Source of the DNA: Thermoplasmata archaeon
GTDB taxonomy: Archaea > Thermoplasmatota > Thermoplasmata > RBG-16-68-12 > SOIM01
NCBI GenBank assembly: GCA_023140195.1
Contig: JAGLME010000018.1
Coordinates: 1 to 64,000, forward strand
Reading direction: 5' to 3'
DNA: 64,000 bases
A program made the position numbers and the translations under genes. Positions 17,752 to 26,938 of the stretch are shown piece by piece (the first letter of the stretch is position 1; each line of letters opens with the position of its first letter). The notes beneath the pieces are model-generated. The model had not been told where the DNA came from. It saw only the letters and a list, made by a program, of their open reading frames with translations, and made no database searches.

Positions 17752-20700
17752 CTATTCTTCAAGGATCGCAGGCTCAGATTCGATGGGGCTCTCATCTGTT
17801 GGTGGTTCCGGTTCTTCTAGAACCTCGTCCTCCGGTGGAGGCGGTAGGGTCTCTCGGGACCGCATTATCATGAACAGAGTCAGCACAAGTAGCGCAACTA
17901 TGACAACCACAAAGATCCACCAGAGATCTTCTATCCCAAGTCCTTCCATCACAAGGGGATCGTCATCCAAACCGTCCTTCAACCCGTCCCCATCGGTGTC
18001 GGAATCGTTCGGATCACTTCCCATGAGGTACTCCTCCCAGTTGTTCAGATAGTCCAGGTCTGGATCATCCTCCGGATTGAATGCCGTGCTTCCGAAGTTC
18101 TCATTCTCCCAGGCATCAGGGATGCCGTCCTCATCAACATCGTCCGGTGGAATGACCTTGACCCAAAGGATGTCCTCGTCCGAATTGCCGGCTCTGTCCG
18201 TCACCTTCAATGTGATCTCGTACACGCCCACTGAGGAGAAGACGTGGCTCGGGTCGGGTCCCTCCATCTCGATCTCGTTGCCATTCCCTCTGAACGTCCA
18301 GGAGTAGGTCTCTATCTGGTCGTTGTCGGAAGAATCCGATCCGTCGAAGGTGAATTCCACTCCATCCAGTATCTCCACATCTTTGCCGGCGTCCGCGTCC
18401 GGAGATTCGGTGTCCACGAAGACGTTCCTGCTGTCCGCGGCGCAGTTGCCTGCAAGATCGCACGCGGTCACGACCACCAGGTTGTCCCCATCTGCCAGCG
18501 GGATCATCCCATCGAAGTCGCCGTTCGCATCGACCTGGAAGAACTGACCGTTCACCACCAGATTGGCCATTGGCTCGGTTGAACCTTGGACTTGTACAAA
18601 TGGCTTGTTGCTGATTACCCCGTCCGCAGGGGTCTGTATCGTCAGGGTCGGAGGGCTCTGGTCCAGAGTGACCGTTCGCATCACGCTGTTGGTATTGCCG
18701 GCCAAATCGGTGACATTGAAGAAGATGTCATTCGCCCCGCTCTGCAGAGCGATGGTCTCAGCGAAGCTCCCGTCCGGCTGCACCGTTACCGCAAGGCCGT
18801 TGATCGTAAGACTGGCTGCAGGCTCTGTCATTCCTGCTGCTTGCACACTGTTGGCGTTCGTAAGGAGTCCGTCATCTGGATTTGACACCAGCAGATAAGG
18901 TGGGATCGTGTCCACGTTCACGGTCACCTGGGCGCTTGCGCTGTTCCCAGCCATATCCGTCGCAGTGAGATTGATCAGATTGGAGCCTTCCATCAGGGCT
19001 ACTGGAACCTCGAACGAACCGTCCGATTGAACTATCGCTAGCTGTCCACCAACAGAAACAGTCGCGCCCTGCTCACTGGTGCCCTTCACGATCACCGTCG
19101 GGTAGTTCACCCACGAACCGCTCAGAGGCTCTGTCACCGTTAGGGGCGGAGGAATCGTGTCCCTGTACACGGTAAGATCGATCCTCGCAAAGTTCCCGGC
19201 CAGATCCGTTGCGACGACAGATATGGGGTTGGCCCCCTCGACCAGACCCACGAACTCGGAGAACGACCCGTTGCCAAGAACAAGAGTGGATATCCCGTTG
19301 ACCCTTAGATCGACCCCGGGCTCCGTCAAACCCTCGACCTGGGCGTTGAATGAATTCGTAAGCAAACCGTCCGGAGGACCGAGCACGGCGAGATACGGCG
19401 GTATCGTATCGACTGTGAAGCTCCATTCCGTGCTGTTGTAGTTGCCGAAGTTGTCCCTTGCAGAAACATTGACCCAGTGCAGTCCTTCGGTGAGCAGGAA
19501 GGGCGTGGTCCATATGATGGATGAGGATGTGATCGTGGCAAGATTGGTGATGTCGAACCCGTCCACAAGCATCTGAACGGTGGATAGGTTCATTCCCGTG
19601 CCGTTGTCAACGAAGCTCGCCCCCATTAGAGGCTGGTTGTCGTTGATTATCGATCCCGGCGTGGGAGTGAATGCATAGAACTCCGGTGGCGTGTCCAAGA
19701 CCTCTCCGTAGAACCGCACCGATAGGACCTCGGATGCGTAAGAGGGTCCGGCGAAGATTATCCCGTGGTATATCCCGTCAAGCGCCGGCAAGGCGTAGGA
19801 GGAATTGAAGTTCTCGGGCTGGTATGCCGCCAAAGGTCCAGTGGGCAGGTCGATCAATTGGAGATCAAGTCCCTGGATCGCATCAATATCGATATCGAAG
19901 GTTGAAGAAGGACCCCCCACCGACCAACCGTGGACGAACACCCAGTACTTCCCGTTCCCCGGTTTCTTGATGGAGACGAACTCGGTCTGGTCTGGAGATG
20001 CCGACGAAGCGACTATCTCCGATCCCCAGTTGGGAATCCCGTTGGAGTTGAGGTCCCTCAATACGTAAAGGTCGATGTCAATGGAATTGAAGCTGTCGGT
20101 AGTGACTTCCAGCAGTCCTCCGTCCACGATGTCTATCTCCATGGACCAGCTGGATGTGGAAGCGTCGGCCGGATTATCCTGCATGATGGTCTCGTTGGTC
20201 AGTTGGATGGGTTGTGAGACGCCGAATGATGTGACATCAATGTCAGGCAGGTTGATGGTCGAGTTCGCCAGGAAGGTCTGCTGTCCGGTAAGCTTGGAGA
20301 AGTCGGTGACCACACCAACATCCCAAGGATTGGGGCTCAGTTCAATCGTCCCAAGGTCGACGGAGATGTTGCCCATGGACTCCAGCCCCGCGTTCAGAAC
20401 ATTGTGAAGCCCTATGCTCCAGAGCCCTGGGGTCAGGTCAGCCGCTACTATCTCCTGGGCGCCTCCAGTTGCAGTGTCGAACCTGAACCTGCCCCCTCCT
20501 ATCCAGGTGTCGGCGCTCCTGCCTTTGGTCTCCAGGGTGTATGGCCCGTATCTGCTTGGATAAGAGGCCGAGTAAGAGTCATCGGTTGGACCCATCAGGA
20601 ATACATCGATGTCTGTGGGGACGTAGTCCCATGACACGTTGGCCACCATCTGCTGGCCAGGCTTGTAGGAACCTTCCGGGACCTCCGCGAAGTAGTATCT

Positions 20701-23655
20701 CCAGTCACCAGATTCATACCTCCATCCCCAGTTGAACCCTCCAAAGATGGCCCCATTGTCGTACAGTTCCCCGCTCGATTCGTTGATCAGGAAGTCGGTC
20801 GTGGTGGAGGCGATGTTCGCAGTCACCGGTATCGCCGTCTCATTGGAATCGTAATTCAGCGTGATGAACGCCTGATACATGCCGAGATTGGCATCCGAAG
20901 GGAAATCCACGTCCGCCTGGAAGGTCGATGTGCCACCCGGAACTATGTTCAAAGTGGTAGGTGAGACAGAAAGCCAGCCGCAGTCCATGAGCTCATAGGT
21001 GTCCACCCTCACATTCACGCTCGTTATCGGAACCAGCCCGGTCGTCCGCGTGTGGAAGATCCCAACCAGAAGACCGTCGTGGATCCTCTCATACGGGTCA
21101 CGCACCCTGGTCTCATACCTGTTGGCGGCCTGTGAAGCTAGTGCGAACCTCTGTATCTCCGAGTAGTTCGGGTAGCCCTCGATCTCGGTTTGCTGGACCA
21201 CGCCATCGGTGTTCGCATCTATCCAGTATTCGCCGTCACCGTCCTCGTCCCACCAGTCATAGAGAGCCAGCGAGAATCGATTTTCAATCCCGTAGTCCCA
21301 ATCAGGATCGAACTCGAAGTAGTCAAGATAGACCGAGACCTTGACCAGGTCGGTACCCTGGGGTATCTCGAATAGGCCTGATTTATTGTCAATCAGCGGA
21401 ATCAAGTAATCGGGTCTGACCCCTTGATAGCCGTCCTCCAGAGATGTGTCCGACTGTATGTTGTAGAAGATTGACTTGGTTCTCACGTGTGTCTCGTCGG
21501 AGACCGTCACCTGGGTGGAGTTCAGTTGATCGGCATTGTATACTTGGAACGTATGGCTGTCATTCCCTCCGGGGAACAGGATGTTCGCAAAGGCGTCGTA
21601 GTGGGTTCCTCGATAGTCCCCCGCCGTCCAGAATGATGGGGATGCTCCCACGCCGTATCTCTGGTTGGCAAGTTGGACCGCCCTGGATGCGTTCGCTATC
21701 CCAGCGCCCTGAAGCATCGCGTCGTAGTGAATGTTGTCCGCGGAGGACATGATGATCTCTCTGGCGACGGCAGAATCCGGGTACTGGCCGTGAGCCTCGG
21801 TGTACGACTCGTAGAGCAGGGACATGATCCCAGCAGCCACCGGCGTTGCCATGCTCGTTCCCCCCCAGATGCCCCAGGCCTGATTGGCGTTGTTGACCTG
21901 ATTCACAGTCACGTCACCGGAACCATATGCACCCACTGACAGGATATCCGGGTCCACCTGTCCCAGTGCGGTCGGTCCTCGGTCGGACCATGGGATCACG
22001 TCACCCCATGTCGTGTAGTTCGCAGGCTCTGCGGTCCAAGTGCTGGTTGAAGCGCCTACCGTCACAACTCCTGGACTGGAACCTGGAGTGATGATGGTTC
22101 CATAGCCGTAACCACCGTTCCCGGCCGCGGCCATGAAGGTCGCCTTGGGAGCGTAATAGGTCGTGATCTCGTCGACGAACCTCTCTCCGAACCCGAAGCC
22201 TTTGTTGATGGAATATGAACCGCCGAAGCTCAGGCTCAGGATGTTGGCCTCGTCACCAGTTCCTGGAATGCCGTCATAGCCTTCCACAGCGAAAACGTAG
22301 TTGTCCCACCAGTTGCCTCCCTGATAGATGTTGCCCACAGCGATGATCTTCGCCTTGGGTGCCATTCCTACGACTGCTCCTCCTGCGATCTTTCCTTGGG
22401 CCGCGATCGCGGATGCGCACAAAGTTCCGTGCGACCCGCCGGCCTCGGTCGCATCGTTCAGAGCGAAAGCGACTAGATCTCCGTTGTTGGGTATGATATT
22501 GGGAACTCCCATATCTTGCGAGATCGAATCTGAATACGGTACGAAGTTGACCCCGTCGGCGATGAAGTACACCAGTCCACCTGACCGATCCGCAAGGCCG
22601 TCAGAATCAAGATCGTGGGATGATACCTCGTCCCCCTTCATGGCAGCCTTCTCATCCGCGAAGCTGTTGTTGTTGTTGAGGTCCACGTATACGGCATCAT
22701 ATACTCCAGACGTGGTCGTGTCCGTCACCAATACACCCACATACACACCGTACCTGATGCGCAGGTAATCATCCGGATGTACGCCCAGGTGGTACACTCC
22801 GCTCTGGCTCGGGATTGCACCAATATCGTATCCGGTACTGTCCAGGAAACCATCCATGTTGGAGTCTGTGTCAGTGGTTGAAGTGTCAGAGAACCAGTTG
22901 TTGGCACCGGGGAACCCATTGCCGGTAGAGAGGAACGACCTCATGGATCTGGAGTCGAAAGTTATCGGCCAGCCGAAGTAGGGCGACCCCGGGTCCTCCA
23001 CTCTCGCCTGGGTTCCGTTCAGGTCCGGGTTCCCGAAATCCACTCCCGTGTCCAGGACGGCCACCTTGACACCCTCACCCTCGAATCCAAGGCTCCATGC
23101 CTCAACCGCACCCTGGGTAAGTGTTACCTGCCACATCTGTGGAGAAGGTGAGTCTCCAGAGTATGGTCCCTGCCAGAATTCTCTTGGATCGGGTGGTTGC
23201 GGGAGTTCGTAATCGAGTATCGCCCGAACGTTCGATAGCGACGCCACCTTGGGAATCACGTTGGCAGGAAGCTCCAGTATCGTTGTTCCCAGGCCTTCAT
23301 CATTTGAGACCACATCACCACTTGCGAACATCTTATCCGCTCTAAGCGCCTCATGGACTGTCGAGATGGAATCTGCGAAAACAACCACTTTCACCAGCTC
23401 AGAACCTAGACTCGCAATCCTTCCCCTCAGATCTGTCTGGATCTTGGACATGAACGCTGAATCCATATTTGCAGTGTCATCGATTTCCCATTCAGTGGTC
23501 ACCGTTGCTCCATCTGGTGCGACCCCTCCCTGAACAGCACGTCCACTGATATCGGCTTTGATCACATCAGGACTGCCTGGACTCGACCAGACAAAGGAAA
23601 GAACCATAAGGGATACCAAAACAAAGGCCACCGGTCTACAGGACAATCTGGTCAT
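17752..23655 (-). CDS. Large secreted subtilisin-like (S8) protease with Ig repeats, PKD domain and C-terminal TM anchor
   Basis: The protein has 1967 residues from the ATG at 23655, chosen because a GAGGGG site precedes it and it opens a clear signal peptide; the frame is open to 23808. A propeptide covers about 30-150. The catalytic triad is Asp202 (VLDTGVD), His409 (GSHGT) and Ser601 (GTSMATP), with oxyanion Asn513. The D-H spacing of about 207 residues is far longer than in subtilisin. C-terminal to this are beta domains, four 83-residue Ig-like repeats, a PKD domain, a Ca-binding DxDxDG region, a TM helix (VVVIVALLVLTLF) and an acidic Pro-rich tail. It should act outside the cell, tethered to the membrane, digesting protein. 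Confidence 0.9.
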   Translation of the reverse strand: MTRLSCRPVAFVLVSLMVLSFVWSSPGSPDVIKADISGRAVQGGVAPDGATVTTEWEIDDTANMDSAFMSKIQTDLRGRIASLGSELVKVVVFADSISTVHEALRADKMFASGDVVSNDEGLGTTILELPANVIPKVASLSNVRAILDYELPQPPDPREFWQGPYSGDSPSPQMWQVTLTQGAVEAWSLGFEGEGVKVAVLDTGVDFGNPDLNGTQARVEDPGSPYFGWPITFDSRSMRSFLSTGNGFPGANNWFSDTSTTDTDSNMDGFLDSTGYDIGAIPSQSGVYHLGVHPDDYLRIRYGVYVGVLVTDTTTSGVYDAVYVDLNNNNSFADEKAAMKGDEVSSHDLDSDGLADRSGGLVYFIADGVNFVPYSDSISQDMGVPNIIPNNGDLVAFALNDATEAGGSHGTLCASAIAAQGKIAGGAVVGMAPKAKIIAVGNIYQGGNWWDNYVFAVEGYDGIPGTGDEANILSLSFGGSYSINKGFGFGERFVDEITTYYAPKATFMAAAGNGGYGYGTIITPGSSPGVVTVGASTSTWTAEPANYTTWGDVIPWSDRGPTALGQVDPDILSVGAYGSGDVTVNQVNNANQAWGIWGGTSMATPVAAGIMSLLYESYTEAHGQYPDSAVAREIIMSSADNIHYDAMLQGAGIANASRAVQLANQRYGVGASPSFWTAGDYRGTHYDAFANILFPGGNDSHTFQVYNADQLNSTQVTVSDETHVRTKSIFYNIQSDTSLEDGYQGVRPDYLIPLIDNKSGLFEIPQGTDLVKVSVYLDYFEFDPDWDYGIENRFSLALYDWWDEDGDGEYWIDANTDGVVQQTEIEGYPNYSEIQRFALASQAANRYETRVRDPYERIHDGLLVGIFHTRTTGLVPITSVNVRVDTYELMDCGWLSVSPTTLNIVPGGTSTFQADVDFPSDANLGMYQAFITLNYDSNETAIPVTANIASTTTDFLINESSGELYDNGAIFGGFNWGWRYESGDWRYYFAEVPEGSYKPGQQMVANVSWDYVPTDIDVFLMGPTDDSYSASYPSRYGPYTLETKGRSADTWIGGGRFRFDTATGGAQEIVAADLTPGLWSIGLHNVLNAGLESMGNISVDLGTIELSPNPWDVGVVTDFSKLTGQQTFLANSTINLPDIDVTSFGVSQPIQLTNETIMQDNPADASTSSWSMEIDIVDGGLLEVTTDSFNSIDIDLYVLRDLNSNGIPNWGSEIVASSASPDQTEFVSIKKPGNGKYWVFVHGWSVGGPSSTFDIDIDAIQGLDLQLIDLPTGPLAAYQPENFNSSYALPALDGIYHGIIFAGPSYASEVLSVRFYGEVLDTPPEFYAFTPTPGSIINDNQPLMGASFVDNGTGMNLSTVQMLVDGFDITNLATITSSSIIWTTPFLLTEGLHWVNVSARDNFGNYNSTEWSFTVDTIPPYLAVLGPPDGLLTNSFNAQVEGLTEPGVDLRVNGISTLVLGNGSFSEFVGLVEGANPISVVATDLAGNFARIDLTVYRDTIPPPLTVTEPLSGSWVNYPTVIVKGTSEQGATVSVGGQLAIVQSDGSFEVPVALMEGSNLINLTATDMAGNSASAQVTVNVDTIPPYLLVSNPDDGLLTNANSVQAAGMTEPAASLTINGLAVTVQPDGSFAETIALQSGANDIFFNVTDLAGNTNSVMRTVTLDQSPPTLTIQTPADGVISNKPFVQVQGSTEPMANLVVNGQFFQVDANGDFDGMIPLADGDNLVVVTACDLAGNCAADSRNVFVDTESPDADAGKDVEILDGVEFTFDGSDSSDNDQIETYSWTFRGNGNEIEMEGPDPSHVFSSVGVYEITLKVTDRAGNSDEDILWVKVIPPDDVDEDGIPDAWENENFGSTAFNPEDDPDLDYLNNWEEYLMGSDPNDSDTDGDGLKDGLDDDPLVMEGLGIEDLWWIFVVVIVALLVLTLFMIMRSRETLPPPPEDEVLEEPEPPTDESPIESEPAILEE
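18410..19415 (-). repeat. Four tandem Ig-like repeats of about 83 residues in the S8 protease
   Basis: Four units of about 250 bp each begin at roughly 19413, 19160, 18912 and 18660. Each opens with a TIPPYL-like or SPPTL stretch, has TEPG/TEPA in the middle and a DGSF turn, and ends with a DLAGN motif before the next unit. They are bacterial-Ig/stalk-type domains that likely hold the catalytic head away from the membrane. Confidence 0.8.
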
Positions 23656-23790
23656 CGAATTCCCCTCTGAATGGAGAAGCCATTCACGATTTTGTAAAGA
23701 TTGCTTACTTATTAGTATGTTTGTGTTAATGGCCGTCTTCTTACATTGCGGTGTTCGCCTTCTCGACTGCCCCGTCCCAAAAGGATAATT

Positions 23791-24189
23791 ATGCCCCATC
23801 GCTTTCATCTGCCCGTGACTGGAAGACCTGTAGTGATCTTGGACGCCAATGCGCTCCTTATGCCCTTTCAGTTCAGGATAAACCTCGATGCCGAGCTTCA
23901 GAGGCTCGTGGGTGAATGTGAGGTCCTTGTCCCTTCCTCCGTTTTGGGTGAACTGAGAAAGTTGGAGGAGACTACCAGGGATGCAAAGGCGGCCTTGACG
24001 CTTGCCCAGAAGTACGACATCGTGGATGTCGAGGATAGCGGTGATGTGTCTCTGTTGGTGCTAGCTCGTCGGAGAAAAGGCATTGTGGTGACCAATGATA
24101 AGGAGCTGATCGAGGAACTGAAGCGGTCCAGGATACCGATCATCTATCTTCGGTCCAGAACTCATCTGGTACTGGAAGGCATGGTTTAG
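23791..24189 (+). CDS. PIN-domain ribonuclease-like protein
   Basis: The protein has 132 residues from the ATG at 23791; the frame opens at a TTG at 23746, which is less likely. The PIN fold is shown by VVILDANALLMPFQF (first acidic residue), the conserved Glu in SVLGELRKLEE, and the C-terminal TNDKELIEELK with its metal-binding Asp. Proteins of this size in archaea resemble Fcf1/Nob1-like or VapC9-like PIN nucleases. No antitoxin gene is adjacent, so a housekeeping RNA-processing role is more likely than a toxin. The ribK gene follows 34 bases downstream on the same strand. Confidence 0.85.
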   Translation: MPHRFHLPVTGRPVVILDANALLMPFQFRINLDAELQRLVGECEVLVPSSVLGELRKLEETTRDAKAALTLAQKYDIVDVEDSGDVSLLVLARRRKGIVVTNDKELIEELKRSRIPIIYLRSRTHLVLEGMV

Positions 24190-24223
24190 GAAAGTTTTTC
24201 TTCATCCTAACTTATGCGTTGCT

Positions 24224-24880
24224 GTGAAACCCCAATATCTTCAGACCCTGAAACAGATTGCCCTTATGGGAGGTATTCACGATTTCGTCGCTTTGTCATC
24301 CGCCGGTCTCGGCAGAACAATGTCGATCAGCCAGCAGTCGGCCTCCAAGAGGATTCTCGAACTGCTGGACATGGGATTGGTGTCTCGGGATCTTGGGACC
24401 AGGGCGCAGAGGCTCAATCTCACAAAAGAAGGCGTTGAGGCGCTGACTCGCGAGTACGCGGACTACAAGAAGATATTCGAGCTCAAGGACAGGCTCACTA
24501 TCAGCGGCACGGTGGCAACAGGACTGGGAGAGGGTCAATACTACGTCCAACAGAATGAATACAAGGTCCAGTTTGAGGAGAAGCTGTGGTTCGAACCGTA
24601 CGAGGGAACGCTCAATATCAAGGTGGGCACCAGCGAGGTCTTCAAACTGAACATCTTGGAAGACTCGGACGGGATACTCATCAAAGGGTTCGAGAGCAAG
24701 GGCCGGACCTTCGGGGACGTGAAGTGTTTCCCGGCGAAGATGAGGAACGTGGAATGCGCCGTCATAATGCCCGTGAGGTCGCACCACACCGACGTCCTCG
24801 AGGTCATATCAAAGCATCATTTGCGTTCCACTCTCGATGTGGAGGATGGCAACATAGTGGAGCTCACTGTCTTTCTGTAG
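24224..24880 (+). CDS. ribK: CTP-dependent riboflavin kinase with N-terminal winged helix
   Basis: RibK makes FMN from riboflavin using CTP. Residues 1-~90 are a MarR-like winged helix (SISQQSASKRILELLDMGLVSR). Residues ~93-218 are the RibK domain, with GTVATGLGEGQYYV and KLWFEPYEGTLNIKV. This two-domain form is known from Thermoplasma, whereas methanococcal RibK lacks the HTH. The start is a GTG at 24224. The helix may let the enzyme regulate flavin genes, but that is not shown. FMN/FAD demand is high here given the many HdrA and GGR flavoproteins in the window. Confidence 0.92.
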   Translation: MKPQYLQTLKQIALMGGIHDFVALSSAGLGRTMSISQQSASKRILELLDMGLVSRDLGTRAQRLNLTKEGVEALTREYADYKKIFELKDRLTISGTVATGLGEGQYYVQQNEYKVQFEEKLWFEPYEGTLNIKVGTSEVFKLNILEDSDGILIKGFESKGRTFGDVKCFPAKMRNVECAVIMPVRSHHTDVLEVISKHHLRSTLDVEDGNIVELTVFL

Positions 24881-24893
24881 CATTCACATCAAC

Positions 24894-24904
24894 TCTAAAT
24901 ATCG
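24894..24904 (+). promoter_or_regulatory. TATA box of the GGR-family gene
   Basis: TCTAAATATCG lies about 22-29 nt before the GTG at 24924, a spacing that supports a leaderless message and that start codon. Confidence 0.55.
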
Positions 24905-24923
24905 ATGTCCCTTTACTCGGTTC

Positions 24924-26105
24924 GTGGATTTCGACGTCGTGGTTGTGGGCGCAGGACCGATGGGAGGATACGCTGCAGATATCATCTCCAGCGCGGGATG
25001 GAGGGTCGCCCTCATCGAGGAACACAGGAATATCGGTGTTCCAGTTCAATGCGCGGGTCTGGTCACGCCCAGGATTTTCGAGATCGTTGACAAGAGATTG
25101 ACCGTTGTCAATTCACTCCGTGGTGCGGAGATATATTCACCCAAGGGAAGGGAGCTGATAGTTGATGGCAGAGAGACCAAGGCCGTTGTTCTCGATCGGG
25201 CTGCCTTTGACAGTGAGATTGCTAGGGACGCACTGCTTCATGGAGCCACCTCCCTCCTCGGGTCGACATTCGTCAACGCCGAGAAGAAGGGCAGGGGTTT
25301 GGAGCTCGATGTCCAGACGCCAGATAGGATGGTCAAGCTCAATTGCAGGATTCTGATAGGGGCGGACGGAATAAGGTCCAATGTCTCCAAGTGCTTCAAG
25401 CTCCCTCGGGCGGAGAGCATCGTCAAGGGGTTCGAGGCCGAACTTGTGGAGGTGGACTGTGACCGCCGCTTCGCCAAGATATTCACTGGTAATGATGTTG
25501 CCCCAGGTTTCTTTGCCTGGATAATCCCCACCGGCGAGGGGGGTGCCAGAGTGGGCCTGTGCGTCGCCAGGGGCAGCGCTTACCATTACTTCAATGCCCT
25601 CTTCGAAAAGGGAGAGTCAGCTCGGTTCCTGAAGAAGTCGAGGACTGTATCGTTCGTTGCTGGGGCCATTCCTTTCGGTCTGCTTAGCAGGACCGTGGAA
25701 GACCACGTTATGGTCGTGGGCGATGCCGCCTGCCAGGCCAAGGCCAGCACAGGAGGAGGTATCTACACCGGTCTCGTTGCATCGAAGATATGCGCGGACA
25801 CCGCCATCCTAGCACTGGAAGCCGATGATTTCTCCAAGAAGTTCCTGAGCAGGTACCACCGGAACTGGAAGAAGGCGATTGGAAGGGAATTGAAGAGAGG
25901 CCTTCACCTTCACAGATTGTGTAGGGACCTGACCGACAAGCAGATGGAAGAGGTGTTCAAACTTCTGGACAATGATGAGATACTTGAGATGGTCTCGGAG
26001 ACGGGTGATATAACGTTCCCGTCCAGCATCGGGTGGCATCTGCTCAGAAAAGAACCTAGGTTCATGAAGTTCCTTACGCCGTCTCTGAAAGCGCTTTTCA
26101 AATGA
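24924..26105 (+). CDS. Geranylgeranyl reductase-family FAD protein
   Basis: The protein has 393 residues and a GTG start. The FAD-binding Rossmann motif VVGAGPMGG is at 8-16 and RILIGADGIRS and VVGDAACQAKASTGGGI are the other FAD motifs. GVPVQCAGLV carries the Cys typical of archaeal geranylgeranyl reductases and FFAWIIP the conserved substrate-side motif. Such enzymes saturate the isoprenoid chains of archaeal lipids or quinones. A second member is at 28215-29291. It overlaps the converging nadC by eight bases. Confidence 0.85.
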   Translation: MDFDVVVVGAGPMGGYAADIISSAGWRVALIEEHRNIGVPVQCAGLVTPRIFEIVDKRLTVVNSLRGAEIYSPKGRELIVDGRETKAVVLDRAAFDSEIARDALLHGATSLLGSTFVNAEKKGRGLELDVQTPDRMVKLNCRILIGADGIRSNVSKCFKLPRAESIVKGFEAELVEVDCDRRFAKIFTGNDVAPGFFAWIIPTGEGGARVGLCVARGSAYHYFNALFEKGESARFLKKSRTVSFVAGAIPFGLLSRTVEDHVMVVGDAACQAKASTGGGIYTGLVASKICADTAILALEADDFSKKFLSRYHRNWKKAIGRELKRGLHLHRLCRDLTDKQMEEVFKLLDNDEILEMVSETGDITFPSSIGWHLLRKEPRFMKFLTPSLKALFK

Positions 26106-26904
26106 TCTCCAGCGAGAAATCCATTGATTTGTATGAGTGGGTCAACCAGCCCAGTGAAATCGTATCGGCATACCTGGCATAGCCTTCGATATTGTCAGGT
26201 GTGATGCCTCCGGATGCTTCTATGCTGGCGTCGCTTAGCTCTCTGATCTTCTTCGCGATTCCCTCTCCGACCTCGGGCGTCATGTTGTCCAGCATGATAA
26301 TGTCCGCACCCGACTTGGCCGCTTCCAAGGCTTCCGGTTCATTGGTGACCTCGATCTCGATCTTCTTGCCTTTCCCTTTGGCCTTCGCCCTTCTGACGGC
26401 CTCGCTGATCGAACCCACGATCTCGAGATGGTTGTCCTTGATCAGGAACTCGCTGTCCAATCCGTATCTGTGCGGGTAGCCACCCCCCAGTGTCACCGCC
26501 TTCTTCTCGTAATAACGGAATCCCGGCGTGGTCTTTCTCGTCGCAGCAACGACAACATCCGGGTTGATTGCCCTGCATCTCTGAACCAGGTCCCAAGTCT
26601 TAGTGGCAATCCCGCTCATCCTCATGATGAAGTTCAGCGCCACCCTCTCTCCAGCCAGTATCGACTTTGCCAGACCCTCGATCCTGAGGACCCTGTCGCC
26701 TTCCCTCACACGCTGTCCGTCCACAAAGACAGTGGATGTCTTCAGTCCCAGGAGCCCGAATATCCCCTGAGCCTCTTCCAATCCCGCTAGAACGCAATCC
26801 TCCTTGACGATGATTACTGCCTCAGCTTTCTCTTTCCCTAACAACGCCTTGGACGTAATGTCGCCCTTGCCAAGATCCTCCCGGAGGAAGTCTTTGAGAG
26901 CCAC
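26098..26904 (-). CDS. nadC: Nicotinate-nucleotide pyrophosphorylase (quinolinate phosphoribosyltransferase)
   Basis: NadC converts quinolinate and PRPP to nicotinate mononucleotide, CO2 and PPi in NAD synthesis. The 268-residue length is normal. Conserved segments are ATRKTTPGFRYYEKKAVTLGGG (substrate and phosphate binding), SEFLIKDNHLE, and IIMLDNMTPE and IEASGGI of the C-terminal alpha/beta barrel. The start is a GTG at 26904, with a GTATTTATAGC TATA box about 30 nt upstream. The quinolinate-forming genes nadA and nadB are not nearby. Confidence 0.95.
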   Translation of the reverse strand: MALKDFLREDLGKGDITSKALLGKEKAEAVIIVKEDCVLAGLEEAQGIFGLLGLKTSTVFVDGQRVREGDRVLRIEGLAKSILAGERVALNFIMRMSGIATKTWDLVQRCRAINPDVVVAATRKTTPGFRYYEKKAVTLGGGYPHRYGLDSEFLIKDNHLEIVGSISEAVRRAKAKGKGKKIEIEVTNEPEALEAAKSGADIIMLDNMTPEVGEGIAKKIRELSDASIEASGGITPDNIEGYARYADTISLGWLTHSYKSMDFSLEII

Positions 26905-26938
26905 GTTGAATAATCTCCCTGGTGCTATAAATACTTCA

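Noticed and set aside
23746-24189. PIN protein as a VapC toxin
   Set aside because: No small antitoxin gene precedes it, and the sequence context is housekeeping (ribK follows).
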